Origin: Caldisericota bacterium
Lineage (GTDB): Bacteria; CAIJMQ01; JAADFP01
Direction: 5' to 3'
Assembly (NCBI GenBank): GCA_013152825.1
Contig: JAADFP010000034.1
Span: 1 to 7,913 of the forward strand
Length of the DNA stretch: 7,913 nt
In this document: positions 1 through 6,216 of the stretch, piece by piece
Layout of the letters: every line of letters starts with the position of its first letter
How positions within the stretch are numbered: the first letter of the stretch is position 1
Notes under the pieces: generated by a model
Seen by the model: only the letters and a program-made list of their open reading frames with translations
What the model was told of the DNA's origin: nothing
The model's database searches: none
Made by a program: the position numbers and the translations under genes

Positions 1-761
1 TCTGAAATATTTATCATGCCAGAAGAATTATTAAATTTATACCTTGATTTCTTGAAATCCACTGTTCCGTCTGGCTTCAGCATGATTATATTTCCCTCTT
101 CTGTCTGTACAAATGTCCCCCGGGGTAAAGGCTCAAGTACTTTTGAAAAAGATACGTTAAAAATCAAAATCCCCTTTTTCTCGTCCTTAAGGTTAAATAA
201 AGGAGTGGCCAATCTTATTACCGGGACATAAGGAATCTCTACTTTTCCATGTTCCATATTCAAGTCTATGGGAGAAGCATAAATCTGGTTTTTATCCAGT
301 TTTATAGCCTCCTTAAAGTAGTACCTATGTTTCTTATCCTGGAGTTGAGAGTCAGGAACAATTACTGTGGTGCCATCTCTTTTGTTGTTTACCCTGATTA
401 CTTCCTTCCCTGAGGAATCAATAATTCTTATTTGATAATACTCTTTATAGGTTCTGGCAAATTCATAGAAGATATTGCTCACTTCTTTTTTGTATTCGAG
501 CGAGTTAAAATTGCTATTTGTGTAATTTACAGTACAGGGAAGATTTCTCAAAAAGAATACGTCCTTTTTAAAACGCGTAAAAAAGGTCTGGATAACTTCC
601 TCTGCAGAGATTAGTTGGGCAGCTGCGTTCATGTGTCGCCATTCTATCTCGCTCTGATATATATGATTACCGCCAAAGTATATGACTAAGCCTAAAAGGG
701 TAAAAAGTACGGCAATGGCAGAAAAAAATGCTTTGTTCTCTCTCACGAATTTCCTGCTCAT
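1..761 (-). CDS. Membrane-anchored double-Cache sensor protein, N-terminal part (partial, runs off left edge)
   Basis: This minus-strand frame is open from an ATG at 761-759 to the window edge (253 codons). An in-frame TGA (785-783) lies eight codons upstream, so this ATG is the only sensible start, although no clear Shine-Dalgarno precedes it. The protein begins with a short basic segment and one hydrophobic helix (about residues 11-30). An extracytoplasmic region follows with the hallmarks of double-Cache (PDC-like) sensor domains: YYQIRIIDSSGKEVIRVN, then RYYFKEAI, then IYASPIDLNMEHG, IPYVPVIRLATPLF and KGILIFNV. Cache domains bind small ligands outside the cell and pass the signal through a second membrane helix. 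The output module (histidine kinase, diguanylate cyclase or methyl-accepting domain) lies outside the window, so the class cannot be assigned. It is transcribed away from the lpt operon. The domain call is firm; ligand and output are unknown. Confidence 0.85.
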   Translation of the reverse strand, partial: MSRKFVRENKAFFSAIAVLFTLLGLVIYFGGNHIYQSEIEWRHMNAAAQLISAEEVIQTFFTRFKKDVFFLRNLPCTVNYTNSNFNSLEYKKEVSNIFYEFARTYKEYYQIRIIDSSGKEVIRVNNKRDGTTVIVPDSQLQDKKHRYYFKEAIKLDKNQIYASPIDLNMEHGKVEIPYVPVIRLATPLFNLKDEKKGILIFNVSFSKVLEPLPRGTFVQTEEGNIIMLKPDGTVDFKKSRYKFNNSSGMINIS

Positions 762-792
762 ATTATTTTTATCATAAGAAAGTCACATATCC

Positions 793-798
793 ATTATA
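793..798 (-). promoter_or_regulatory. Possible -10 box for the sensor gene
   Basis: A perfect TATAAT reads on the minus strand 31 nt upstream of the sensor ATG. No recognisable -35 hexamer lies at 16-18 bp spacing; that position falls in the first repeat unit (814-826). If it is a promoter it would be weak or activator-dependent. The call rests on the -10 hexamer and its location only. Confidence 0.25.
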
Positions 799-813
799 GC
801 CTAATGAGCTTGT

Positions 814-931
814 TTAGACTATAGACGGAAGCCTGGGAGAGACAGTTAGTAGCGAGTAGATAGTAGCGGGTAGTTGGGGGAAGAGGTGGTGAGAAGGAGG
901 CACCTTAGACTTTAGACCATAGACATTAGAC
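814..931 (+). repeat. Left copy of a composite repeat, inverted relative to 6217-6322
   Basis: The order of parts is: a TAGACTATAGAC run (815-826), a GACAG then GTAGCGAG-type run (841-874), a GGTGAGAAGGAGGCACCTT segment (886-905), and a 24-bp block at 908-931 starting GACTTTAGACC. The minus strand of 6217-6322 has the same parts in the same order, and the 24-bp block matches exactly. The two copies face each other across the four-gene operon. Function is unknown; it resembles dispersed intergenic repeat cassettes. Confidence 0.85.
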
Positions 932-966
932 GGTTAGTAGCGAGTAGCGAGGGAGGGGGCAAGAGA

Positions 967-994
967 GAGGCACAGAGGCACAAAGGCACAGAGG
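967..994 (+). repeat. Short 8-bp tandem repeat, GAGGCACA type
   Basis: Three consecutive octamers, GAGGCACA, GAGGCACA and AAGGCACA, are followed by a partial GAGG. The tract is present in only one of the two higher-order units, so it was gained or lost after the duplication. Confidence 0.75.
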
Positions 995-1030
995 AAGGAA
1001 GAACGCAGGAATGACGGAGGAGAAACAGGT

Positions 1031-1115
1031 GGGGGAGGGACGGTGGACGAATAACGATATACGATTCGCACTACGCAACCCCAACCGATTGACGTAGTTA
1101 GATAGACTTTAGACC
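1031..1115 (+). repeat. Diverged direct repeat, copy A (pairs with 1241-1331)
   Basis: Begins GGGGGAGG, includes the 17-bp block ACGGTGGACGAATAACG (1040-1056), then an ACGCAACC segment and CAACCGATTGACG, and ends in a TAGACTTTAGACC run. Copy B lies 213 bp downstream with the same order and substantial but imperfect identity by eye. Confidence 0.75.
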
Positions 1116-1178
1116 TTGGACAGGAAGGATGGTTAGTAGTAAGTAGCGGGTAGCGAGGGGACAGATGCAGGATGCTGG

Positions 1179-1198
1179 ATTCCCGCTTCCGCGGGAAT
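1179..1198 (+). repeat. Palindromic intergenic repeat, ATTCCCGC / GCGGGAAT
   Basis: Perfect 8-bp arms (1179-1186 and 1191-1198) flank a TTCC loop, followed by GAC. The form is like the ATTCCC(N8)GGGAAT (dRS3-type) repeats of Neisseria and similar palindromes found between genes in many Gram-negative genomes. A degenerate half-site, GCAGGAATGACGG, occurs at 1005-1017 in the preceding higher-order unit. No poly-T follows, so it is not a standard terminator. Confidence 0.75.
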
Positions 1199-1240
1199 GA
1201 CAAAGGAGAGCATGGATGATGCAGGAGGCAAAAATAAAGC

Positions 1241-1331
1241 GGGGGAGGAGATACGGTGGACGAATAACGTATGACGTTTCGAGCTGCGCAACCGCAACCG
1301 GTTGACGAGTTAAACTATAGACTTTAGACTG
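1241..1331 (+). repeat. Diverged direct repeat, copy B (pairs with 1031-1115)
   Basis: Same order as copy A: GGGGGAGG, the shared 17-bp block at 1253-1269, GCGCAACC, then a perfect 10-bp palindrome CAACCGGTTG (1295-1304; copy A has CAACCGATTG), GACG, and a TATAGACTTTAGAC run. The repeat tract ends here, about 55 bp before the candidate lptF promoter. Confidence 0.75.
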
Positions 1332-1384
1332 GAAATATTCAGGATACAAACCCCTCCCGATAAACCCAATTCATGCCCGCTTTC

Positions 1385-1414
1385 TTGATACCTGATACCA
1401 TATACAGGTAGAAT
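1385..1414 (+). promoter_or_regulatory. Candidate sigma-70-type promoter for the lptFG operon
   Basis: TTGATA (1385-1390) and TAGAAT (1409-1414) each match consensus at five of six positions and are separated by 18 bp. Initiation would fall near 1420-1422, about 80 nt before the lptF start. The site is in non-repetitive DNA just after the repeat tract. Support is from hexamer matches and position only. If it is used, the AGGAG at 1420-1424 would sit at the extreme 5' end of the transcript. Confidence 0.4.
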
Positions 1415-1431
1415 ACTGTAGGAGTAAAAAT

Positions 1432-1503
1432 TTGAGAAACCAGCAATGGGAAATATGGGATAGGAAAAGGGAATTCTTTCTCGCAGGGTTTATCATCCAA
1501 TGA
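1432..1503 (+). CDS. Possible 23-codon leader ORF overlapping the lptF start (speculative)
   Basis: A TTG codon at 1432 follows AGGAG (1420-1424) with a good 7-nt spacer. It opens a frame encoding about 23 residues, beginning M/L-RNQQWEIWDRKREFF, which ends at TGA 1501-1503. That TGA overlaps the lptF ATG as ATGA, the usual geometry of translational coupling. The lptF start itself has only a modest AGGG about 11 nt upstream. The peptide matches no family I recognise, is short and uses a TTG start, so it may be chance, a coupling leader, or the tail of a decayed gene. Confidence 0.25.
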   Translation: MRNQQWEIWDRKREFFLAGFIIQ

Positions 1504-2555
1504 AAACTCTTTACCATAACTTGCTCAGGGGATTTCTCCCTTCTTTCTTCCTGGGTGCAGGGATTTTCTTTTTTCTTTTCGTGGCAGGAAATATTTTCCC
1601 TTTCCTTAGAATTATAGGAAAAGAAGGGGTAAAAGTAGTCGTTCTTTACAAGATAGTACTATTAATTTTTATCATCTCGTTTCCCTATGCACTTTCCTGT
1701 GGTTTCCTGGTAGGAATAATGGGGGTGATGGGGAAAGCCAAAAGGGAAGGAGCCCTCCTCTCTCTGGAAACAAGCGGGATAAGGAAAGGAAACGCTTTAC
1801 TCCCTTTTCTTCCGCTTGCCTTTTTGCTTTCCCTGCTTTTACTATTCTTTTCTCTCTATACTGTACCCATGGCCAATTATAAGCTGAAGATTTTAACCTA
1901 TAGCAAGGGGAAACTTTTCCTGCAGGAGGGGATATTTCTGGATAACTTTAAGCAACATGTAATCTTTATCAGGAAAATCAGGGGACAGAAAATCTGGGGG
2001 GTAACCCTTTACAAAATAAGGGAAAAAGACGGAAAAACCCTGCGGGTAATTAGTGCACGGCAGGGAGAATATTTTATAGATGTCCCCAAAAAAGAGATGC
2101 AGCTTATTCTTTATAAGGGATGGATAGATGAATTTGACCCAAAGACCGGGGAATCGCTACGCGGGAGATTTAATAAATATTCTATTGGTCTGAGCATCAA
2201 TAAACTTTCTGTTGCTCCAAGTAAATCGCTCCCCGATCTTTCTATCACAGACCTGGAGAAAAAAATGGAAAAAGCTCGCGGCCTGGAACTCCGCATACTA
2301 AAAGCAGAAAGAGAAAGAAGATTCTCTCTTTCCTTTTTGCCTTTCCTTTTCTGCTTCTGGGGATACTGGGTGGGAGTAAAATGGGCAGAGAGGGGGAAAT
2401 GGCAGGCACTGGGATTAAGTTTGCCTGTAATCATAGGAATATACCTTGCTTTCTTGTTAGGTGAGGCCGCATTTATGCAGGGATTCCCCCAGGTTTTCCT
2501 CTGGCTTCCTTATATGTTAACCTTGATAATGCTTCCTTTTATAAAACCATTCTAA
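1500..2555 (+). CDS. lptF: LptF/LptG-family lipopolysaccharide export permease, first of pair (LptF-like)
   Basis: This 351-residue inner-membrane protein has the layout of LptF/LptG (YjgP/YjgQ) permeases, close to their usual 350-370 residues. Three N-terminal helices (about 10-33, 46-77, 98-122) are followed by a periplasmic region (about 123-270), which in the family forms a beta-jellyroll, and three C-terminal helices (about 276-295, 303-324, 330-349). The LSLETSGI stretch (87-94) corresponds to the cytoplasmic E-x-x-A-x-x-xGI segment of the family, thought to contact the LptB ATPase. With LptG and LptB2 it would extract LPS from the inner membrane and pass it to LptC/LptA. An in-frame stop at 1461-1463 and no other start in between fix the ATG at 1500. 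It is first in a four-gene cluster, with lptG 2 nt downstream. Choosing LptF over LptG rests mainly on gene order. Confidence 0.85.
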   Translation: MKTLYHNLLRGFLPSFFLGAGIFFFLFVAGNIFPFLRIIGKEGVKVVVLYKIVLLIFIISFPYALSCGFLVGIMGVMGKAKREGALLSLETSGIRKGNALLPFLPLAFLLSLLLLFFSLYTVPMANYKLKILTYSKGKLFLQEGIFLDNFKQHVIFIRKIRGQKIWGVTLYKIREKDGKTLRVISARQGEYFIDVPKKEMQLILYKGWIDEFDPKTGESLRGRFNKYSIGLSINKLSVAPSKSLPDLSITDLEKKMEKARGLELRILKAERERRFSLSFLPFLFCFWGYWVGVKWAERGKWQALGLSLPVIIGIYLAFLLGEAAFMQGFPQVFLWLPYMLTLIMLPFIKPF

Positions 2556-2557
2556 GT

Positions 2558-3595
2558 ATGAAAAAACTTTACAAGAGACTATCCTGTAATTTTTTCAGGG
2601 TGCTCCTGGGGATACTCCTGCTCTTTACCCTGGTTTACCTGGTGGCCGACTTTCTAAGCCAGGTCCCTGAATTCCTTAAGGAGAAGAGTCCTCCCATTTT
2701 TATCCTCCTTTACTACCTCTCTCTAATTCCTTCTTCTATTATCCAGGTTTCGCCTCTGAGCATGGTAGTAACCCTGTGGCTCACCGTGGGGGAAATGGCA
2801 GAAAACCGGGAGTTGTTAACCCTGGAGACATCCGGGATATCTTTTAAGGCAGTTGCTCTACCCATAGTGATAGTCGGATTCTTATTTGCCTCACTTTTAG
2901 AAATTGCAAACCTCAACCTGGTCCCCTCCGCCCAGATTTATGCCTATCGGCTCTGGAAAGGCAAGATTCAGGGAGAAAAGGATGCATGGGAGATGAAAGA
3001 AAAGAAAATAGGATACCAGGATGCAAGGGGAAGGGTGATATATATTGCCAGCCTTTCTGCCCGGGAAGGTAAGTTGGAAGAGATAGAGATTCTCTCTCCG
3101 GATGATTCTTCTCGCCTGGAGGCAAAAGTTGGCTGGTGGCAGGGTAATTACTGGGAACTGGAAGGAGTAATAAGAAGAAACACTCTCACCGGCGAGATTA
3201 CCAGGCAAGCAAAAATGAAGGAAAAAAGCATTCCCCCTCCCATTTCTCTCTGGAAACTGGATAAACCAGATACCCTAAAAAATCTTTCCGAGCTGAAAAA
3301 ACTCTCTTTTCTCAAGCAGCCTTACTATTACACCACGCACATATGGCACCGCTTCCTTTTCCCCTGGGGAGGATTTATTTTATTGGTATTCTCACTTATA
3401 GTATTGGCACATTTTGTCTATATTTCACTGGGACTCAGAATGCTGATAACCTTCGTGGAGCTGCTGGTTTACTACGGTTCCTACTATTTACTGTTTTCCC
3501 TTATGGAAAGAGGAAGTTTTCCCGCACCATTTGGATTTTTCGTCTTTCTGGGATTCTGGGCTATTCTCGGGGTTTTTTTATTATTGAAGAAGTAA
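2558..3595 (+). CDS. lptG: LptF/LptG-family lipopolysaccharide export permease, second of pair (LptG-like)
   Basis: The 345-residue product repeats the plan of its upstream neighbour: helices at about 13-33, 46-75 and 100-122, a periplasmic domain (about 123-262), and helices at about 266-286, 290-315 and 323-342. LTLETSGIS (87-95) lies at the same residue positions as the ETSGI of the first gene, supporting a paralogous LptF-LptG heterodimer. IPSSIIQVSPLSMVVTLW is typical of the LptG second helix. Partners expected from the family are LptB, LptC and LptA, none of which is in the window. Its ATG lies 2 nt after the lptF stop with no strong Shine-Dalgarno, which suggests translational coupling. 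The family call is firm; the LptG assignment is inferred from order and resemblance. Confidence 0.85.
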   Translation: MKKLYKRLSCNFFRVLLGILLLFTLVYLVADFLSQVPEFLKEKSPPIFILLYYLSLIPSSIIQVSPLSMVVTLWLTVGEMAENRELLTLETSGISFKAVALPIVIVGFLFASLLEIANLNLVPSAQIYAYRLWKGKIQGEKDAWEMKEKKIGYQDARGRVIYIASLSAREGKLEEIEILSPDDSSRLEAKVGWWQGNYWELEGVIRRNTLTGEITRQAKMKEKSIPPPISLWKLDKPDTLKNLSELKKLSFLKQPYYYTTHIWHRFLFPWGGFILLVFSLIVLAHFVYISLGLRMLITFVELLVYYGSYYLLFSLMERGSFPAPFGFFVFLGFWAILGVFLLLKK

Positions 3596-3598
3596 ATT

Positions 3599-5704
3599 AT
3601 GAATAAAAGATACCTTTTCCCTTTACTTCTTTTTCTTCTTTCTCTTGTAGTTTACGTAAATACTGTAAAAAATGGTTTTGTCTATGACGATAATGACCTC
3701 ATTTTGAAAAATCCCCAGGTCAAAGAAGCTTCTATAAAGGAAATTTTTTCTACGCCTTTCTGGGGTGAGAAAAAATATGGCTTGTGGAGACCCATTACTG
3801 TATTGAGTTTCCGTCTGAATTACCTTATGAAAGGGTTCTCTGCTTCTTTGTTTCATTTGAGCAATATAATACTCCACTCTCTTACTGTACTTATGCTCTA
3901 TTTTCTCTTTTTACGTTTAACAGCAGGTAAATACAGGCTTTCTTTCATTTCCGCTCTCCTCTATGCTGTCCATCCCGTGCATACCGAGGCAGTAGCCTGG
4001 ATAGTAGGACGCTCTGAAATTCTTTCTGCCCTATTTTTATTTACTGCTTTTATTTTTCTCATACAATTCCACCAGGGAGAAAAGAAAAACAGTAAAATTA
4101 TTGCCCTTTTACTATCCGGGCTGTTTTTCATACTATCCCTCCTTTCCAAGGAAACAGGGATAACATTACCTCTTCTTTATTCTTTATATCTTGTCATCTT
4201 TCAAAGGGACAAAATTAAACATTTAAAAACCTGGACCGGGCTGATTTACCTGTTATTTTTATTGGCCGTTTACATCCATTTAAGGATTAACGTGCTGGGT
4301 GGAATTATAGGGCCAGCAGGAAGAGCAGAGTACTTCTACCAGTATCCCCGCCTTACTCCATTATTTACTTTGCCCCTGCTTTTCTTTAAATACATCAAGC
4401 TTTCCTTTTTCCCTTTCTTCCTTTCCGTTGACTACACCTTTGCCCCCATCACTCATGCTTCTCCTCTTTTCTTCTCTCTTCTTCTTTTCTTTTTCATCTA
4501 CATCTCAGCCATAATTTTTACCTATAAACGGGTTCCCCTTGTCTCGTTTTCCCTTTCATTCTTTCTAATTGCTCTTTTACCCTACCTACACATTGTGCCT
4601 ATCGGCTGGTTACTGGGAGAGAGATTCCTTTACCTCCCCACGGCTGGGATATGTTTACTCCTGGGTATAGGATTAGAAAATATCCCTTTCAAGGAAAGAT
4701 ACATCCTTGCTTCACTTTTACTGCTTTCCTTTTCTATGCGCACCTATACACGCAACTTTGTCTGGAAGGACAAGTTCACCCTCTGGAATGCTACCACGCG
4801 GGATAATCCACACTCCGTAAGAGCATACTACAACCTGGGGGTTTTCTATCAAAGTCAGAATAAATTCTCCCGGGCCAAAAAGTTCTATGCTCAGGCAAAA
4901 AATAAAGTTAAAGGAGAAAAGGGAGTTTATCTGGCAGATATTTACAACAATTGGGGACTTATCCTGGGAATCGAGGGAAAATTAAAAGAAGCAGAAAAAC
5001 TATTGAGGCAAGCAATAAAGCTTAATCCTTACCTTGCTCTTGCTCATCTTAACCTGGGAAATGTCTTGATTTCCCAGGGAAAAATTGAAGAGGCTATTAC
5101 CTCCTACAGTAAATCTGCCGTGCTAAACCCCTCACAACCCCTAATCTACAAGAATCTTGCCTGGGCATACTTTAAAAAGGGAGACCTGGAGAAGAGCGAG
5201 GAATATGCCCTCAAATTTATAAATGAATTCAAAGATATTCCTCCTTCTACCCGGGCAGAAGTATTGAACTATCTTGCCACCATTTATTTCATGCGAAACG
5301 ATCTATCCAAAAGTGAAGAATACCTGCGGGAAGCAATAAGTGAGGACCCTGATATACCTATTTCTTACTTGAATTATGGAAATGTACTCATGAAAAAAGG
5401 TAACTATAGGGAAGCTGAGAAAATGTTTCTTGCTTCTCTTAAATATGGAGGGCCAAAAGCCGTAATCTATCGCAATCTGGGGTTGCTGCTTTACAGAGAG
5501 GGCAAATGGGAAGAATCCAGGGAATACTGGGAAAAATCTCTTAGAGTAGATGCAACAAATCCCCTAACCTATTACTATCTGGGCCTAATTTTTGAAAAAA
5601 AGGGGGATCTGAATAAAGCTGTAAATATGTGGAGAAAGTCCCTTCATTTTAACCCTTCAGCGAACATAAGAAAGATTATTGCAGAAAAATTAAAGGAAAA
5701 TTGA
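3599..5704 (+). CDS. Polytopic GT-C/TMTC-like membrane protein with eight C-terminal TPRs (putative glycosyltransferase)
   Basis: The 701-residue protein has two halves. Residues 1-390 form many hydrophobic helices with motifs of TMTC-like GT-C proteins: GFVYDDNDLILKNP (26-39), whose acidic pair lies in the first outer loop where GT-C enzymes keep catalytic acids; WRPI (63-66); HPVHTEAVAWIVGR (125-138); SKETGITLPLLY (183-194); and GERFLYLPTAG (340-350). From about 407 to 690 come eight tetratricopeptide repeats of about 34 residues, for example YNNWGLILGIEGKLKEAEKL, with N-P-type turns. In animals TMTC proteins are O-mannosyltransferases; the bacterial relatives are mostly uncharacterised, so transfer of a lipid-linked sugar to envelope proteins or glycans is inference. 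The ATG is 3 nt after lptG, suggesting co-expression with LPS export. Alternatively it could be a TPR scaffold that has lost catalysis. Confidence 0.8.
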   Translation: MNKRYLFPLLLFLLSLVVYVNTVKNGFVYDDNDLILKNPQVKEASIKEIFSTPFWGEKKYGLWRPITVLSFRLNYLMKGFSASLFHLSNIILHSLTVLMLYFLFLRLTAGKYRLSFISALLYAVHPVHTEAVAWIVGRSEILSALFLFTAFIFLIQFHQGEKKNSKIIALLLSGLFFILSLLSKETGITLPLLYSLYLVIFQRDKIKHLKTWTGLIYLLFLLAVYIHLRINVLGGIIGPAGRAEYFYQYPRLTPLFTLPLLFFKYIKLSFFPFFLSVDYTFAPITHASPLFFSLLLFFFIYISAIIFTYKRVPLVSFSLSFFLIALLPYLHIVPIGWLLGERFLYLPTAGICLLLGIGLENIPFKERYILASLLLLSFSMRTYTRNFVWKDKFTLWNATTRDNPHSVRAYYNLGVFYQSQNKFSRAKKFYAQAKNKVKGEKGVYLADIYNNWGLILGIEGKLKEAEKLLRQAIKLNPYLALAHLNLGNVLISQGKIEEAITSYSKSAVLNPSQPLIYKNLAWAYFKKGDLEKSEEYALKFINEFKDIPPSTRAEVLNYLATIYFMRNDLSKSEEYLREAISEDPDIPISYLNYGNVLMKKGNYREAEKMFLASLKYGGPKAVIYRNLGLLLYREGKWEESREYWEKSLRVDATNPLTYYYLGLIFEKKGDLNKAVNMWRKSLHFNPSANIRKIIAEKLKEN

Positions 5705-5716
5705 TAGAATATATCT

Positions 5717-5950
5717 ATGCCGGAATTCATAATTAAAATAGACAAAGAAAGATGCAAGGGATGCGGCCTCTGCATTGAATTCTGCCCCAGGAAAGTACTT
5801 ACTTTCTCAGCCGAAATAAACAGGAAAGGATATCATCCTCCCCAGCCTTCTTCTCCCGAAAAATGTACCGGCTGCCTTTCCTGCATCTTGGTTTGCCCTG
5901 ACGTAGCTATTGATATATTCAGGAAAGAAAGCAGGGAAGCAAGCGTCTAA
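5717..5950 (+). CDS. 2[4Fe-4S] ferredoxin, KorD-like (2-oxoacid:ferredoxin oxidoreductase delta-type)
   Basis: The 77-residue protein carries two complete CxxCxxCxxxCP motifs: Cys13, 16, 19, 23 and Cys50, 53, 56, 60. They lie within ERCKGCGLCIEFCPRKVL and EKCTGCLSCILVCPD. The spacer, including KGYHPP (37-42), matches the delta (ferredoxin) subunit of 2-oxoglutarate-type 2-oxoacid:ferredoxin oxidoreductases, where it relays electrons from the TPP site to external ferredoxin. Such genes normally precede the alpha and beta subunits, but here the next 356 bp are repeat-rich and the following gene is convergent. The gene starts 12 nt after the TPR protein gene, with only an AAGGA about 19 nt upstream as a ribosome-binding site. 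It could be a stand-alone electron carrier. The fold is certain; the KorD role is not. Confidence 0.85.
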   Translation: MPEFIIKIDKERCKGCGLCIEFCPRKVLTFSAEINRKGYHPPQPSSPEKCTGCLSCILVCPDVAIDIFRKESREASV

Positions 5951-6031
5951 CTCTGAGATACCCACCTTTTCCACTAAATCCTAAATAGATTCCCAGCTCT
6001 CCGAATCATGGGGACAAGATATCTGCTTATG

Positions 6032-6101
6032 CAGGCAAGGCTGGAGGTGTTGTTTTGTCATTCTTGCCTGTCCTCCCGACATGTGTGGGGAGGACGCAGG
6101 C
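6032..6101. repeat. Overlapping inverted repeats able to form alternative hairpins
   Basis: CAGGCAAG (6032-6039) is perfectly complementary to CTTGCCTG (6063-6070). The second arm also starts a larger hairpin: GCCTGTCCTCCC (6066-6077) pairs with GGGAGGA (6088-6094) and CAGGC (6097-6101), leaving a 2-nt CG bulge and a 10-nt loop. The two structures share 6066-6070 and exclude each other. It resembles a dispersed palindromic unit more than a terminator, because no T-run follows. Confidence 0.6.
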
Positions 6102-6141
6102 AGGCCAAATCACAACTGCCAAACCCCAAACTAACTACCAA

Positions 6142-6166
6142 GTAACCAGGGTACCAGGTAACCAGG
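6142..6166 (+). repeat. Short direct repeats, GTAACCAGG
   Basis: GTAACCAGG occurs at 6142-6150 and 6158-6166, with GTACCAGG (6151-6158), a copy lacking one A, between them. It is a small degenerate tandem tract without evident function. Confidence 0.6.
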
Positions 6167-6216
6167 AAACTCATTTGTTCACTGCTTTCATTACCCATCC
6201 TCTGAACCAACCTAAA

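Larger units (their letters stand above)
905..1331 (+). repeat. Higher-order tandem array of about 200-bp composite units (roughly two copies)
   Basis: The same series of elements recurs: GACTTTAGAC at 908, 1105 and 1320; GGTTAGTAG at 932 and 1131; GGAATGAC at 1008 and 1194; ACGGTGGACGAATAACG at 1040 and 1253. Spacings between successive occurrences are 186-215 bp. The arrangement therefore looks like an old tandem duplication of a composite unit that has since diverged and taken indels, with a final partial copy ending near 1331. No coding function is evident. Confidence 0.7.
762..1499. other. Gene-free region of 738 bp between the divergent sensor and lptF genes
   Basis: No protein-like reading frame is credible here apart from a possible 23-codon leader at its right end. 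About 814-1331 is built of short repeats: TAGACTTTAGACC-like runs, GTAGCGAGTAG-like runs, an 8-bp tandem tract, two roughly 85-bp diverged copies and an ATTCCCGC palindrome. The flanks, 762-813 and 1332-1499, look non-repetitive and hold the candidate promoters. Reading frames across the repeats give peptides such as SFPRKRESS and CHSRGSGNP, which are the translation of a common intergenic palindrome rather than real proteins. Confidence 0.8.

Noticed and set aside
16..614. Short plus-strand frames of 60-71 codons at 16-231 and 432-614
   Set aside because: They lie antisense to the double-Cache sensor, whose minus-strand frame has strong family motifs.
934..1203. Open frame of 89 codons on the minus strand (begins MSFPRKRESS)
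   Set aside because: It is the translation of the ATTCCCGC palindrome and the surrounding repeats. Similar spurious peptides arise wherever that palindrome occurs, and no domain is visible.
814..1331. CRISPR array
   Set aside because: The repeats are unequal, diverged, directly abutting and not separated by uniform unique spacers, and no cas genes are present.
1098..1349. Open frame of 83 codons on the minus strand (contains CHSRGSGNP)
   Set aside because: Same repeat region in another frame, overlapping the previous one. The residues follow the repeat periodicity, not a protein family.
6066..6101. Intrinsic terminator for the ferredoxin operon
   Set aside because: The stem is good, but no T-run follows on either strand and the palindrome looks like a dispersed repeat.
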